DNA of 64,000 nucleotides from Pseudoips prasinana (GCA_951640165.1 OX621249.1:3213001-3277000), one strand, 5' to 3'. Positions 50,514 to 60,316 are shown, numbered from the stretch's first letter. Numbers and translations: made by a program. Notes: generated from the sequence alone by a model not told the origin.

Positions 50514-53462
50514 TTACAGTGATTGTGACAAAAAGTGTTCCCTTGTTCTTCTTCTAAATACCTCTAAAGATGAGCTAGAAAGAACAGAGTGTGGAAGAGA
50601 GTTCCATAGTCGAACGGCACGTATTGTAAAAGAGCCATCATAACGGCTGGAAGTGTGAGAAGGCATACGAAGTAGAAAGGACGTGGCTGTGCGACAGAGT
50701 TTACCTCGAGGGACTAAATACTCAAAGCGTTCACGAAGATAGACAGGAGAATTAAAGTTATGAAGGATTGAGAAGAGTAGGGAAAGAATGTGACAATCTC
50801 GACGTTGCCGTATTGGCAGCCACTTCAACCGCCTCCGAAACTCCGACACATGGTCGTACTTACGGAGGCCGAAAATGAAGCGAATGCACAAATTCTGCAG
50901 ACGTTCGAGCTTGTTAAGAAGGTCTTCATTCGCATCCAGAAAACAGACATCAGCATAGTCTAGAAGAGGAATTAGGAGTGACTGTGCTAAGGATACTTTA
51001 GTATGGAAGGGTAAGACTTTCTGTAATCGTTTAAGAGACTGAAACGAGCAGTATACCCTTCTGCTCACTTCCGCAACGTGGGTGCTCCATGATAAGTTGC
51101 TGTCAATTATTACACCAAGATTTTTAACATGTGTCGCATAAAGTATGGGGACGTTGTCATAAAGAACTGGTGGAATAAAGTTGTTAGGTATCAAACTAAA
51201 CATATGCCTGCCACCAATAATGATTGCTTGTGATTTAGTGGGGTTAACCAAGAGTCCAAAAGATTTCGCCCAATCACTAATGTTCCCAAGATCACTATTG
51301 ATGGCATCAATGGCCAGACTAATATCCTCAACTTTAAAGTGTCGATAAAGCTGCAAATCGTCTGCGTAAAGATGGAAATTGGAGGAAACAATTTTGGTTA
51401 TGGCGTTAATAAACACAGAAAAGAGAAGAGGAGAGAGTACGCCACCTTGAGGAACGCCCGCAGTAAGATTACACCACTTAGAAGAAGCTTCTTCGTAGCG
51501 TATAGACTGCGAGCGTCCTCGAAGATATGAGTCAAACCATGCAGTTACTGAAGATGAGATATTAAGGGAGGATAAGATGCCAAGGAGGATATCAAAATCA
51601 ACTGAGTTGAAGGCACTACTGAAGTCCAATAAGACCATCACCGTGAGTAATTTCCGCTCCATGGCTAGTCGGACATCATCGGTAATTTTCACTAAGGCCG
51701 TAACGGTGCTATGGCCAGAGCGGAACCCTGATTGGTATGGACTTAGTAGGCTTTGAGAGGAGAGGTAACGAGAGAGTTGTTGGCTAACAACACTCTCGAG
51801 GATTTTGGACAGGATTGGAAGGATAGAAATAGGACGGTATTGAGATAATGAAGATGGATTTTTGGTTTTGGGAAGCGGTAGGACAAGAGCTTTTTTCCAG
51901 GATGACGGGAAGGAACTTGCCTCAAGAGAAAAGTTTATGATGTGAGTGATTATGGGTGCAAGTTCTTCAAGGATCAGCGAAAGCATTTGGAGCTGGATAC
52001 CATCGTCACCCACTGCTTTAGTGGAAATGGATTGGATGGATTTCTTAATGTCTCGTTCAGTAACTGCAGTAAAAGAAAAAGAAGTACATACCGGCATAGA
52101 AATCTTAGAGAGATAATTTAAAGTAGAAGACTTGGTGCTGGCATCCAGTATCACCGGGGGTCTAGCAAAATGTGCGTTAAGTGCATTTAAATCACCCGAT
52201 GACTTGACATTGTCATTAGGATCCTTACCAACACCAAGTGATTTTAGAAAATGCCATACTTGTGCTGTACCGAGGTTACTAATCGAGATGTGAATGTGGC
52301 GCCTTTTGGCATCTCTACACATACGACTGCAGCGATTCCGAAGCCTTTTATATATGCACCAGTTCTCTTCAGATGCGGTTTTTTTATATTTCTTTTTAGC
52401 TTTATCTCGCTTTGACATAACTTGTCTAATATCATCAGACAGCCAGGGCGCAGGTGGATGTTTTATCCTCACCTTTTTGATGGGAGCATGAGTGTCGTAT
52501 AGGTTTAATAACATTTGTGTGAATTTCGTGACCTTGGTGTCTATGTCGATACAGTCGTAAATAGGAGCCCAATCGATACTGCCCGCATCAGCCCTCAAAC
52601 GTTCCAGGACAATGTTTTTGAAGCTACGAAGGAAGAGAAACTGAGACTTTCGTCGAGGGCAGTGAATTTTATAGGAAATATAAATAAGGTCATGATATGA
52701 GAAAGAAGCTGGTAATTGGCCATGAGATGCTACTTTTGAAGGGTTCGAGACAAGGACAAGATCTAGGAGTGATGGCGAACTGTGAGGAGCGCGATGTGTT
52801 GCATCCAGGGGAAGTATATGCATGTTGACAGAATTAACCAGAGAGAGTAGTCTGTGACTCCGTCCATCATCTCTCAGTAGGCAAGTGTTGAAGTCTCCAA
52901 GGATTATAATGTGGTCATAATGAGATGAGTAACTTTCAAGCTGATTCTCAAAAGAGGAAAAGTAGTCAATATGACACGATGGGCTATAATAAACACCAAG
53001 AAGTAATTTTGAGTGCCTAATTGTAACTTCAATAAACATGTGTTCCGCAGATTTTGAATATTTACTTGGAGACTCATCAACTGCCTTGTGTTTAAGATCC
53101 GCACGAAGATAGATGGCAACACCACCACCCCCCTTCCCAGTTCTGTCATTACGGAGCAGTTTGTAGCCAGGCAGAGCGTATTGCTTTGAAGGTAGGGCGG
53201 GTTTGAGAAAAGTTTCTGATACGAGAATGGCGTGAATGAGATCAGAGTCAAAAGATGACAGAAGGTCAGGGTAGTGAGCGTGAATACTTTGAGCATTTAT
53301 GTGTACAGCGTTAAAATTTTTGGAAGAAGAAAATGAAAAATGAGCATAGAGTTTATCTCGAAGTTGAAGTGACTCGTTATCGCTGAAAGCACTGGAGTAA
53401 TTTTCATCTGACGCAATAGAAGAAGAACATGAGAAAAAGTCATCATCACTATCATAAGACAT
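50514..53462 (-). CDS. LINE ORF2: AP endonuclease and reverse transcriptase, intact frame
   Basis: 982 residues from the ATG at 53462; the frame continues five codons upstream only through a TTG. It nicks target DNA and copies element RNA at the nick. An acidic, serine-rich N-terminus (SYDSDDDFFSCSSS) precedes the endonuclease: VHINAQSI, LVSETFLKP, GGGVAIYLRAD and GDFN (about 189-192), then SYHDLIYI where many relatives have SDH. The RT follows: VGDDGIQLQML, QYRPISILPILSKILE, YQSGFRSGHS, LLDFSSAFNSVD, GVPQGGVLSPLLFS, YADD (about 698-701) and NPTKSQ. The end has RLWNSLPHSVLSSSSLEVFR. There are no stops or frameshifts over 2.9 kb. Clade CR1/L2 is inferred from motif style; a precise subclade is not claimed. 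Confidence 0.9.
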   Translation of the reverse strand: MSYDSDDDFFSCSSSIASDENYSSAFSDNESLQLRDKLYAHFSFSSSKNFNAVHINAQSIHAHYPDLLSSFDSDLIHAILVSETFLKPALPSKQYALPGYKLLRNDRTGKGGGGVAIYLRADLKHKAVDESPSKYSKSAEHMFIEVTIRHSKLLLGVYYSPSCHIDYFSSFENQLESYSSHYDHIIILGDFNTCLLRDDGRSHRLLSLVNSVNMHILPLDATHRAPHSSPSLLDLVLVSNPSKVASHGQLPASFSYHDLIYISYKIHCPRRKSQFLFLRSFKNIVLERLRADAGSIDWAPIYDCIDIDTKVTKFTQMLLNLYDTHAPIKKVRIKHPPAPWLSDDIRQVMSKRDKAKKKYKKTASEENWCIYKRLRNRCSRMCRDAKRRHIHISISNLGTAQVWHFLKSLGVGKDPNDNVKSSGDLNALNAHFARPPVILDASTKSSTLNYLSKISMPVCTSFSFTAVTERDIKKSIQSISTKAVGDDGIQLQMLSLILEELAPIITHIINFSLEASSFPSSWKKALVLPLPKTKNPSSLSQYRPISILPILSKILESVVSQQLSRYLSSQSLLSPYQSGFRSGHSTVTALVKITDDVRLAMERKLLTVMVLLDFSSAFNSVDFDILLGILSSLNISSSVTAWFDSYLRGRSQSIRYEEASSKWCNLTAGVPQGGVLSPLLFSVFINAITKIVSSNFHLYADDLQLYRHFKVEDISLAIDAINSDLGNISDWAKSFGLLVNPTKSQAIIIGGRHMFSLIPNNFIPPVLYDNVPILYATHVKNLGVIIDSNLSWSTHVAEVSRRVYCSFQSLKRLQKVLPFHTKVSLAQSLLIPLLDYADVCFLDANEDLLNKLERLQNLCIRFIFGLRKYDHVSEFRRRLKWLPIRQRRDCHILSLLFSILHNFNSPVYLRERFEYLVPRGKLCRTATSFLLRMPSHTSSRYDGSFTIRAVRLWNSLPHSVLSSSSLEVFRRRTREHFLSQSL

Positions 53463-53853
53463 AATATAAATATACAAGTTTTTATTTTAATAGTATCCAA
53501 TACACCTAAATAATATTTATATATTAAAGAATCAAAAAAAAAAAAAAACTATAAATATCGGCATCTCAGTGCACTCACTGAGAAAAAAAAAAAAGCTAAC
53601 ATAATGATCATATAAATAAAGAAGGCTCAAAAGACACGTTTACACAGGGTATGGTAACTTTATAACTAGAAGGATAAACGTGCATTATGTCTGATGTGGG
53701 TATTTTAATTTAGTAAATAACAAAGAATTTATAAAAACAAAACTCGAACAATGGCAGTGGTTTGCAGAGAGAAATTACAAATAAATAAAAAGTGTTGTGT
53801 TTTCAACAACAATACTATAACACTACCAATCAAAGTTGGTCAAAACAGGCATA

Positions 53854-54561
53854 TTATTTGGCAGTTTGGCGTGAATCCGCAGCAACAGATGAAGTGTTAA
53901 CAGCTGGGAATTTAGACATTAGGTCACGAAGCTCCGCAGCTGTCTCAATCTTACGCCGAGACTTATCACTTAACTGAATAATTATTCGGCCTTCAGAACT
54001 CCAGCAAAGTTTTTGGCCGAAATATTTACGCGAATCCATAAAAACTTGGTGCCGACCCTTCGTGAGAAACTCCGTCATCGTTACTCCAGATCCCTTCAGT
54101 AGAGTTTTGGCTTTCCAGACCGCACTACGCTTATTCAGCTGATGGAATCTAATCAAAAGAGGACGAGACTTGTTTTTGTTTGTACCAAGGCGATGACAAA
54201 CAGCAATGTCGGACGCAGTAATATCAGCCAACTTCATTTGGCCGGTTAATATACCTAAGGCGGCATCCTGAGAATCCTTTTCCTCGTCAACACCATGCAA
54301 AAGAAGCACTTTTCTTCGTGACATCATCTCCTGGCGGTCCAAGCCTAATATCACAAGTTCGATTTGGGCTTTCATGGCGCAGAGGGTCTTCCATACAAAG
54401 GTCTTGAAGTTGGTGAAGTCACGCGAGAGGCTAGCTATAGACTTATGAAGAACTTCCGAGCCAGTCGCAGCTTTTAAGTCCTCCTCATGCTGAGCCATCC
54501 TGTCCATCAGCGAAGTTGAGATCTCCTCCATTTGGTTAGACAGTTTGGTGTATAGATCCAT
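53854..54561 (-). CDS. LINE ORF1 protein, coiled-coil plus RRM-like
   Basis: 235 residues starting at the ATG on 54561. Residues 1-90 have heptad-like leucine/isoleucine spacing (KLSNQMEEISTSLMDRM, LSRDFTNFKTFVWKTL), a probable coiled coil for trimerisation. Then RRKVLLLHGVDEEKDS and ASDIAVCHRLGTNKN, and SRPLLIRFHQLNKRSAVWKA: the layout of L1-type ORF1 proteins with an RRM and a C-terminal domain, which bind the element RNA. It is followed by 391 bp and then ORF2, so it is the upstream gene of the same transcript. Intact. Confidence 0.8.
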   Translation of the reverse strand: MDLYTKLSNQMEEISTSLMDRMAQHEEDLKAATGSEVLHKSIASLSRDFTNFKTFVWKTLCAMKAQIELVILGLDRQEMMSRRKVLLLHGVDEEKDSQDAALGILTGQMKLADITASDIAVCHRLGTNKNKSRPLLIRFHQLNKRSAVWKAKTLLKGSGVTMTEFLTKGRHQVFMDSRKYFGQKLCWSSEGRIIIQLSDKSRRKIETAAELRDLMSKFPAVNTSSVAADSRQTAK

Positions 54562-54997
54562 TATAGCACTTATACGGTGATAGTGAGAGGTGAAAGTGAA
54601 AAATAGTTATTGCAGTGAGTGCAGCAGAGATTAAGGAATTACGGTAGTACTAATAAACCATTACACATTTAGGTATACTATTTTAAAATAAAATTAAATG
54701 AAGCACACAATTTCTTTTCTTGTTGACACCAGGACTTCCAATAGGATATCATTGCTATTATAAAATAAATTTTATAAATATTTTCATACAATCAAGACAA
54801 TGTGTACCTAAATATCTATGTTACTAGAAATAATAATGTATACAACTATATACCTACCTATGATCCACAATAAAGTATCTGTATCTGAAAGTATCTGAAT
54901 CTGAATAAATATTACTACAAACATGTTCTGACTATTTACAAGCGCTTTTTTAAAGTCTACGTGAATAAAAACCTTTTTTATTTATTTATTTTATTAT

Positions 54998-55204
54998 GCC
55001 GTGTGGTTTCCGGACCGAGGGTGTCGTAAAAGGCGACTAAGGGATACATCAGGTAGTCGGGTAGCAGCACCTCCTGTGTACTAGCTACCTCCTAACTGCG
55101 GTCGCCAACTCGCATGCCAAGCGTGGTGACTACGGCACAACCCTCCAAATGGCAACGTTATAGAAACATCTGGGGGGAGGCCACGATGATCAGGCTGATG
55201 ATTA
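54998..55204 (+). mobile_element. LINE 3'-region fragment
   Basis: GCCGTGTGGTTTCCGGACCG, GTCGTAAAAGGCGACTAAGG, CAACTCGCATGCCAAGCGTG, CCCTCCAAATGGCAACG and GATGATCAGGCTGATGATTA. The GTAAAAGGCGACTAAGG block is frequent in lepidopteran repeats, by recollection. 22672-22765 is an inverted relative. Confidence 0.5.
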
Positions 55205-55444
55205 TGGACCAGCGCAGACAGAGCGGAGCGCAGCGGAGAGGAGTTTATGAAGGCACTACAAAATCAACTTTAAAATTATAGGAGTAAAGTGCATTATGCT
55301 TGAACCTATATATATAATGCTCGCGTGGTCTCGGGCATAGAATGTTCAAGCATATTTGCACTTTCCTCCTATAATTTTAAAGTTGATATTGTAGTGCCTT
55401 CATAAAATCCTCTCCGCTGCGCTCCTCTCTGTCTGCGCTGGCCC
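55205..55444. mobile_element. foldback MITE with TA target duplication
   Basis: The ends (T)GGACCAGCGCAGACAGAG and CTCTGTCTGCGCTGGCCC pair. The arms continue for about 100 bp through GGCACTACAAAATCAACTTT. TA flanks both sides (55203-55204, 55445-55446). No coding. TA duplications suggest Tc1/mariner-type mobilisation. Confidence 0.78.
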
Positions 55445-55446
55445 TA

Positions 55447-55802
55447 GGTCTTCCTTTATTAAACGGTCAATAATGGTCTATACACTTACTAAGTTATCTC
55501 TCTAGAGTTCATTGACCCTTTCAAATATATTAGAATGCAATATTTTTAATGGCGTCTCGATTGGAAATGGACTTAATATTTATGAATGGACGTTACAAAA
55601 CAATTTACAACAGGTTCATCGTTTTATGAAATGGCTTGGACTAATGGACTTATTTAAAGCTATTCTATTTGCATTATTTATTTTACGATATCCGATTGCG
55701 ATTCATCTTTGGGGTGAGTTTGGGTGACTTGTGGATAACCAAATAGGTACTTTTAAGTCTGTCTTTATAGTGAGATTCTTCTACTGGTTTGATGAATTTT
55801 GG
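55447..55802. other. unassigned DNA
   Basis: An open frame at 55512-55727 has no recognised domain. Nothing else is seen. Confidence 0.35.
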
Positions 55803-56050
55803 TATGGAGTCATAATAATAATATCCTGAGACATTATTTACACACGGCCATCTTATTCCAAACTAAGCAAAGTGACTGAAATACTACATATACTACTTTT
55901 CTTTTGTAAATACATACTTATATAGATCATTGCACCCAGTCTCCGGACAAACAGGCATATTCATGCACATAGATGTCTGTCCTGAGTGGGAATCGAACTC
56001 ACGGCCGACGGCATGAAAAGCAAGTATCCACAAGCCACGCCCCCGGCCCT
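55803..56050 (-). mobile_element. SINE-A, near full length
   Basis: GAGACATTATTTACACACGG, TTCTTTTGTAAATACATACT, GTGGGAATCGAACTC and GCCACGCCCCCGGCC. Moderate divergence from the other copies. Confidence 0.78.
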
Positions 56051-56185
56051 TCAATACAGTGTGACATCAGCTTAACAACCATAAGCTAAAGAAATTAAGA
56101 AAGAATAGTAACGAGCTTTTTGGCTAATTAGGCAATAGTCATGTTCATATCTGCTTCCGCTACCGTCATTCCAGCGACTCTAATA

Positions 56186-56630
56186 AAATAAATAAAATAA
56201 TAAAAAAGGATTTTATTCACGTAGGCTTTCAAAAAGCGCCTATAAATAGTCAGAACATGTTTGTAGTAATATATAATTAATTTATAATTATTTCTAGGTA
56301 CATATAGATATTTAGGTAAACGGATTGTAGGAAATAATTTACAATAAGATTTATTTTATAATAGTAACGATATATAGCTAACTTAAATGAAGTTATTGTC
56401 CAGTATCATGTGTAGGTTATCTAAATTTTAAATTTTAGCTATATTTTTACTACATATTGTCTGAATGGTTCTGTCTATATTAAGGTACGAATTAAATGTT
56501 ATTATTATGGCGGACCTTGTGTTTATAACGACGGTTGCGCCTTAATGCTACCACCGGATCCAATGCGCCCCAACTGAAAAGACCCAGCGAAACAAACTCA
56601 GCGGGTGTCTCTACTACCGCTTTCAACACG
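56186..56630 (-). mobile_element. LINE-3U tail, long copy
   Basis: It shows an A/T-rich end, TTCACGTAGGCTTTCAAAAA, AATAGTCAGAACATGTTTGT, GGCGGACCTTGTGTTTATAA, CTACCACCGGATCCAATGCG and CTGAAAAGACCCAGCGAAAC: the inverse of 14160-14565. Confidence 0.8.
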
Positions 56631-56639
56631 GCCCACTCT

Positions 56640-56950
56640 CTCTAGATCATCGGTCCATTTGTAGGGGATCTGCCGAGGCTGCGTCTTCCGGTTTGTGGTC
56701 GCCACTCGAAAACGTTTCTGCCGAACCCATCGGTTCTACGAGATATGTGCCCCGCCCACTGCCACTTCAGCTCAGCAATTCTTCGGGCTATGTCGGTTAC
56801 TTTGATTCGCCTGCGGATCTCAACATTTCTGATACGACTATGCAGGGAAACTCATAGCCATCTCCATTGCTCTTTCATGATCCTGAACCGCCATATAAGA
56901 CCCATAGTGAGCGACCTCGTTTCTGTTCCGTATTTCACATTTATCTTCTT
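56640..56950 (-). pseudogene. RTE-W LINE ORF2 C-terminal region, longest copy
   Basis: The minus strand encodes KYGTETRSLTMGLIWRFRIM, IRNVEIRRRIKVTDIARRIA and ELKWQWAGH in shifting frames, then the GRRSLGRSPTNGP-like end. YG-E-W/TRSLT and KLKWQWAGHIARR are C-terminal hallmarks of RTE-like endonuclease/RT proteins, which supports naming the whole RTE-W family. Confidence 0.72.
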
Positions 56951-57239
56951 TATGACAGATTGGTCATAATAATAATTACAATAACGATTATATTTTTGGA
57001 TGTGCTGTAACAACATATGGTTTTTATGACGACTTAATAACACACGCGGTTACTGAAACTGTAAACATTGTGTAATCAACGACCTTAAAGTCGATTTATG
57101 ATTAAAGATATATTAATAGGCAGATGTAATGATGAGAAGTTAGAGCCAAGGATATTGACTCTACATTTTGGTAAAGTTGTACCAAAATGTAGAATTCTCT
57201 CTACTCTTTAGTAGAACAAATTGATGGTGATCCATTTTA

Positions 57240-57500
57240 TAATTGGGGGCTGCGGAGTCTAGCGATAGCGTGGTCAAACGCAGTTAATTGTCCTGGGTCC
57301 AATTCCCGGGTCAGACCGAAAGTGATATTGAATTTGTTTTTAAAGAAAATATCTCAGTATTAGAACTGAGTCTGGGAGTTAGAAAGCCGTCGGTCTTGTA
57401 CCTTACCTCTTTCCGGTCGTGTGGCTAGTAGTCCAATCAATCAAAGTGATGGAAGAGAAAGTGCCCCTGTGTTTTTGCAGAGTACTTGTTCTGGCTAGTC
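57240..57500 (+). mobile_element. SINE-E, tail truncated
   Basis: CTGCGGAGTCTAGCGATAGC, box-B-like GGGTCCAATTCCC, CCGAAAGTGATATTG, AAGCCGTCGGTCTTGTACCT and TTCCGGTCGTGTGG, then it decays near GTCTCCATTGAGACT. Confidence 0.72.
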
Positions 57501-57584
57501 TCCATTGAGACTATTTTTGTGGGTCCCGCGTAGTCTCGCAAGGATAGATAGTATACAAATATTATATTTTGTAACAAAAAACGA

Positions 57585-57880
57585 GTGTGCTTTAGGTCGT
57601 ACGACTACGATACGAAACATGCACCGGAACAGCATACCCGCGTTCCCGGGTCTCCCCCTATCAGGCGCCAAGAGAAGTCCACGGCAGGTTAGGTTTAGTC
57701 GGTGCGAATCCGACATACACACCCGCAGACACTTTTTGTGGGTGGCATGCGTAGGCATTCCCCCTGCCTTATCGAAAAAAAAAAAGTTATACGAAACATA
57801 ACTGGCTATGAGAGAAAGAAAATGTGTGCCTCTCTTGCTCGTAACATACGTAACATAAGTCTCATTTTCTATCTTCCCTA
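57585..57880 (+). repeat. repQ copy split by a repJ insertion
   Basis: GAGTGTGCTTTAGGTCGTAC (left) and ATGAGAGAAAGAAAATGTGT, CCTCTCTTGCTCGTAAC (right) match 16241-16345. The centre, 57621-57788, is foreign. Confidence 0.6.
57621..57788 (+). mobile_element. repJ retroposon copy with poly-A and 11-bp target duplication
   Basis: ATACGAAACAT flanks it at 57610-57620 and 57789-57799. It reads CACCGGAACAGCATACCCGC, TTAGTCGGTGCGAATCCGAC and GGGTGGCATGCGTAGGC, then an 11-A run, so repJ is mobilised by a LINE machinery. No tRNA-like head is visible in this truncated copy. Confidence 0.78.
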
Positions 57881-57894
57881 AGTTGCTAGATGCA

Positions 57895-58122
57895 CTCACC
57901 GGTCAGAAGCAACTAGGATCGCGGTCAGTCCATAGACGGGTGACCACCAAAGTGGTTTAATTTCTGAGCGTCTCCGTGCTTCGGAGAGTACGTTAAGCTG
58001 TCGGTCCCGGTTGTACTCATTAGATAACAGTCGTTAAGCCATGTCTGAGGCCTACTTGGCGGCTTGAACAACTCTGACAACAGGGTAACCACTGCCCATA
58101 CGATAAGAAGAAGAAGACGAAG
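57895..58122 (+). mobile_element. SINE-5S, well-preserved body
   Basis: CGGTCAGTCCATAGACGGGT GACC in the head, GAGCGTCTCCGTGCTTCGG, GTCGGTCCCGGTTGTACTCA, CAGTCGTTAAGCCATGTCTG and ACTGCCCATACGATAAGAAG ending in AAG/AGA repeats. Confidence 0.75.
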
Positions 58123-58611
58123 TTATATATCTCCTTTTCAACGTCCAATCACACTTTTCGTAACGCTCTCCTCACGCATTTACCACCTTACACCTCAAGT
58201 CAGGCGTACGTAATGTAGTTTTACTTCAAAAATCAAGTTTTTCCCTTTCAATACTGACTCTGAAAAAGCCTGAAACAAACAAGTCAGTTCAAATAAAACG
58301 CGCAATATAACTTAATTACCGCTCAATAAACTGAGTAAGAAGAATTGTCGAGAAGGCCAACTGAAGTCCCCAAAGTACCATAAACCTGCGATACTAGGAT
58401 ATAACGTGAAGCTTAATTGTAGACAAGAGATAGTCAGAATTAACGCCATTGTTTTTATTTAGTAACTCGTGTATTTTTAGTGACTTCTTGTTGGTCTCTT
58501 AAGACTTTTCCTGTTTAGAAGTAGGTACTCTATATTCATTTAGTTGAGTACAGTCGACGTTATATTTTCAACAAAAAAATTATATAAGTTCTACGTCCTT
58601 TGCCGACCGCC
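58123..58611. other. unassigned DNA
   Basis: No gene or recognised repeat. Confidence 0.35.
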
Positions 58612-59237
58612 GTGCCGCAGACGGTAGTGAACCTTTTTCTTTGAGGCAGGGGGAAAGCCTACGCATGCCACCCGTAAAAAATTCTGCGGGTGAGTATGTC
58701 GGATTCGCACCGACTAAACTTAAGAGGCCTATTACAGTCCACTAGCGCCGCCAATCGAAAAAATGTCATAACTCGTAAATAGAATCAAAAATACAAAATA
58801 TGTTCTATTATTACTGTGGAAAAGGCAATAACGTAATTGTATAACACCTTATCAACACTTGAAATATAGCTGTTTAGCTAAATCGTGCATTCAAAACATA
58901 AACGGCCGTTTTTGTTACAAATGCACGATTTGGCTAAACAGCTATATTTCAAGTGTTGATAAGGTGTTATACAATTACGTTATTGCCTTTTCCACAGTAA
59001 TAATAGAACATATTTTGTATTTTTGATTCTATTTACGAGTTATGTCATTTTTTCGATTGGCGGCGCTAGTGGACTGTAAAAGGCCCCTTAATCCGCCGTG
59101 GACTGCTCTTGATGATGGGAGGAGGCTCAGGAACGCGGGCATGCTGCTCCGGTGCCCCCCTTATGCGCCATGTCCCAGATGGTCGGGACACGTACCCTGC
59201 GAGGGATCGGGATTGCCCTCCCTTATTGCCGACTCCT
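58612..59237 (-). repeat. repJ copy split by a TTAA foldback
   Basis: The right part (59088-59237: GGAACGCGGGCATGCTGCTC, GCGCCATGTCCCAGATGGTC) and the left part (58612-58723: GCCTACGCATGCCACCCG, TCGGATTCGCACCGACTAAA) join across the foldback to match repJ at 57621-57788 plus the 5' part at 2700-2838. Confidence 0.72.
58724..59087. mobile_element. foldback MITE with TTAA target duplication
   Basis: TTAA lies at 58720-58723 and 59088-59091. The ends G(A/G)GGCCT(A/T)TTACAGTCC and the following ACTAGCGCCGCCAATCG pair over arms of about 170 bp that are almost identical, meeting near 58900 at AAACGGCCGTTT. TTAA suggests a piggyBac-type mobiliser. No coding. The high arm identity suggests a recent origin. 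Confidence 0.82.
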
Positions 59238-59254
59238 GCCAGTACGGCACAGCG

Positions 59255-59530
59255 ACTGTGACACAAACAGATCGCTGTCTTCCAGGAGCTGCATGCACGT
59301 GGCGGCAGGACACTTGTAATGTTGTGTTTCCGAGTGTGAGTAAGGTCGCCAGAACTCATTGGGGTGGGGGGAACGGTCAGCAACACTTGTTTGCTGACTC
59401 TTAAAGGCCGGCAACGCACCTGGGACGCCTTTGGTGTTGCGAGTGTCCATGGGCAGCGGTGATCACTTACCACCAGGTGAGCCACCGTTGCTCATTTGTC
59501 GCACTCTGATATAAAAAAAAAAAAACTTGT
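59255..59530 (+). repeat. repH copy
   Basis: CAGGACACTTGTAATGTTGT, GGTCGCCAGAACTCATTGGG, AAAGGCCGGCAACGCACC and GCGGTGATCACTTACCACC, then an A run. Confidence 0.65.
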
Positions 59531-59772
59531 GTGTACTTATGTACACGCGTTAGAAGTTATACTTCTTAATATACAACTTGAACATAGTTATCAATTTTCA
59601 TACCACCTAGAACTAACGTCATGCTGTTCTTTTTACGTAAAAATTCACTCTCATACCACCTAGAACTAACTTCATGCTGTTAAATTTTTTGGTGTCGGTG
59701 TGCGTGCGCATCGTAAAAATTCACTCTCATAATTTTTCTCCATCGCGCCAAAAGAAGTATAACTTCAAAAAC
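59518..59772 (-). mobile_element. HINE-K with internal duplication
   Basis: The left end AACTTGTGTGTACTTATGTA CACGCG holds the terminal stem; AGAAGTTATACTTCTTAATA is the subterminal repeat. CATACCACCTAGAACTAAC occurs twice (about 59601 and 59655), a duplication of roughly 54 bp absent from 25701-25906. Confidence 0.6.
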
Positions 59773-60012
59773 ATCTCGCACTGCCGCCGCAGCCCCGAGG
59801 GATGTTGGGCTACCAGCTGCCGCCGCCGCCCCAAGACACCTCCTCCGTCTACAAGCGGGATCGGCTCGTTTCCGATCCCGCTCGGCGGCCTCCTTCTGGA
59901 GCAAGACTGCCTCACAGAATGAGACCACGGCGTACCATTTGGTGGAGTCACCGGCCAGCATAGCACCTACGATCGCTGGTGGGGACAGCTGCCGTCCAAT
60001 CCCAGCGACCTG
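59773..60012 (-). pseudogene. LINE polymerase C-terminal fragment
   Basis: The minus strand encodes QLSPPAIVGAMLAGDSTKWY, then AVVSFCEAVLLQKEAAERDR and a basic RRRRCLG tail. W-x-AVVSFCE-x-V-x-x-QKEAAERER is familiar from the ends of R1-like or other LINE polymerases of moths. About 90 residues; GC-rich compared with its surroundings. Clade uncertain. Confidence 0.55.
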
Positions 60013-60316
60013 GATTCAGGATTCAAGGAGCAGAAAAAGTTACTAATTTAAAATTAGCAAATAGCTAAGATCATATTGTACTTGTGCGGGCTTTCGGAGG
60101 TGAGATTCATTAAAAAGAAGCTGGATTTAGCGATGATTAACGACAGGCAATTAGACCTTTTATATCTTTCATTCCTTTTTAAGTACGCACTATCATAAAT
60201 TAAGATCTTTATTCTAGGTCTTAACCGTCGATAAGTTATGATTAGGTAAGCGTTTATTAAAATTTTAAGGGATTCTTTGAAATATAACGAACCTAATAAC
60301 GTTATTTTATTGAGGA
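60013..60316. other. unassigned DNA
   Basis: No gene or recognised repeat. Confidence 0.35.

Larger units (their letters stand above)
50179..54745 (-). mobile_element. full-length two-ORF LINE of the CR1/L2 group
   Basis: 4567 bp, flanked by ATATC at 50174-50178 and 54746-54750, inserted in a LINE-3U tail whose empty site is known from 14361-14376. It has a 5' UTR of about 184 bp, ORF1, a 391-bp spacer with T-rich runs, ORF2, a 335-bp 3' UTR and a (GAATAA)n-type end (plus strand TTATTCTTATTCTTATTC). Both ORFs are open. Confidence 0.85.
49738..54995 (+). mobile_element. LINE-3U tail, disrupted by SINE-B and by a full LINE
   Basis: Fragments on the plus strand: 49738-49785 (GGATCCGGTGGTAGCATTAA), 50066-50178 (ACACAAGGTCCGCCATAATA, GATACGAGCTAGCTAAATAT) and 54746-54995 (ATTGCTATTATAAAATAAAT, ATGTTCTGACTATTTACAAG, GTCTACGTGAATAAA). 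In order they reconstruct the tail seen at 14200-14565. 54865-54905 contains an extra GTATCTGAA-repeat insertion. Confidence 0.78.

Noticed and set aside
57505..57801. 98-codon open frame
   Set aside because: It runs across a SINE-E end, repQ and a repJ insertion with its poly-A, so it is a mosaic without coding history.
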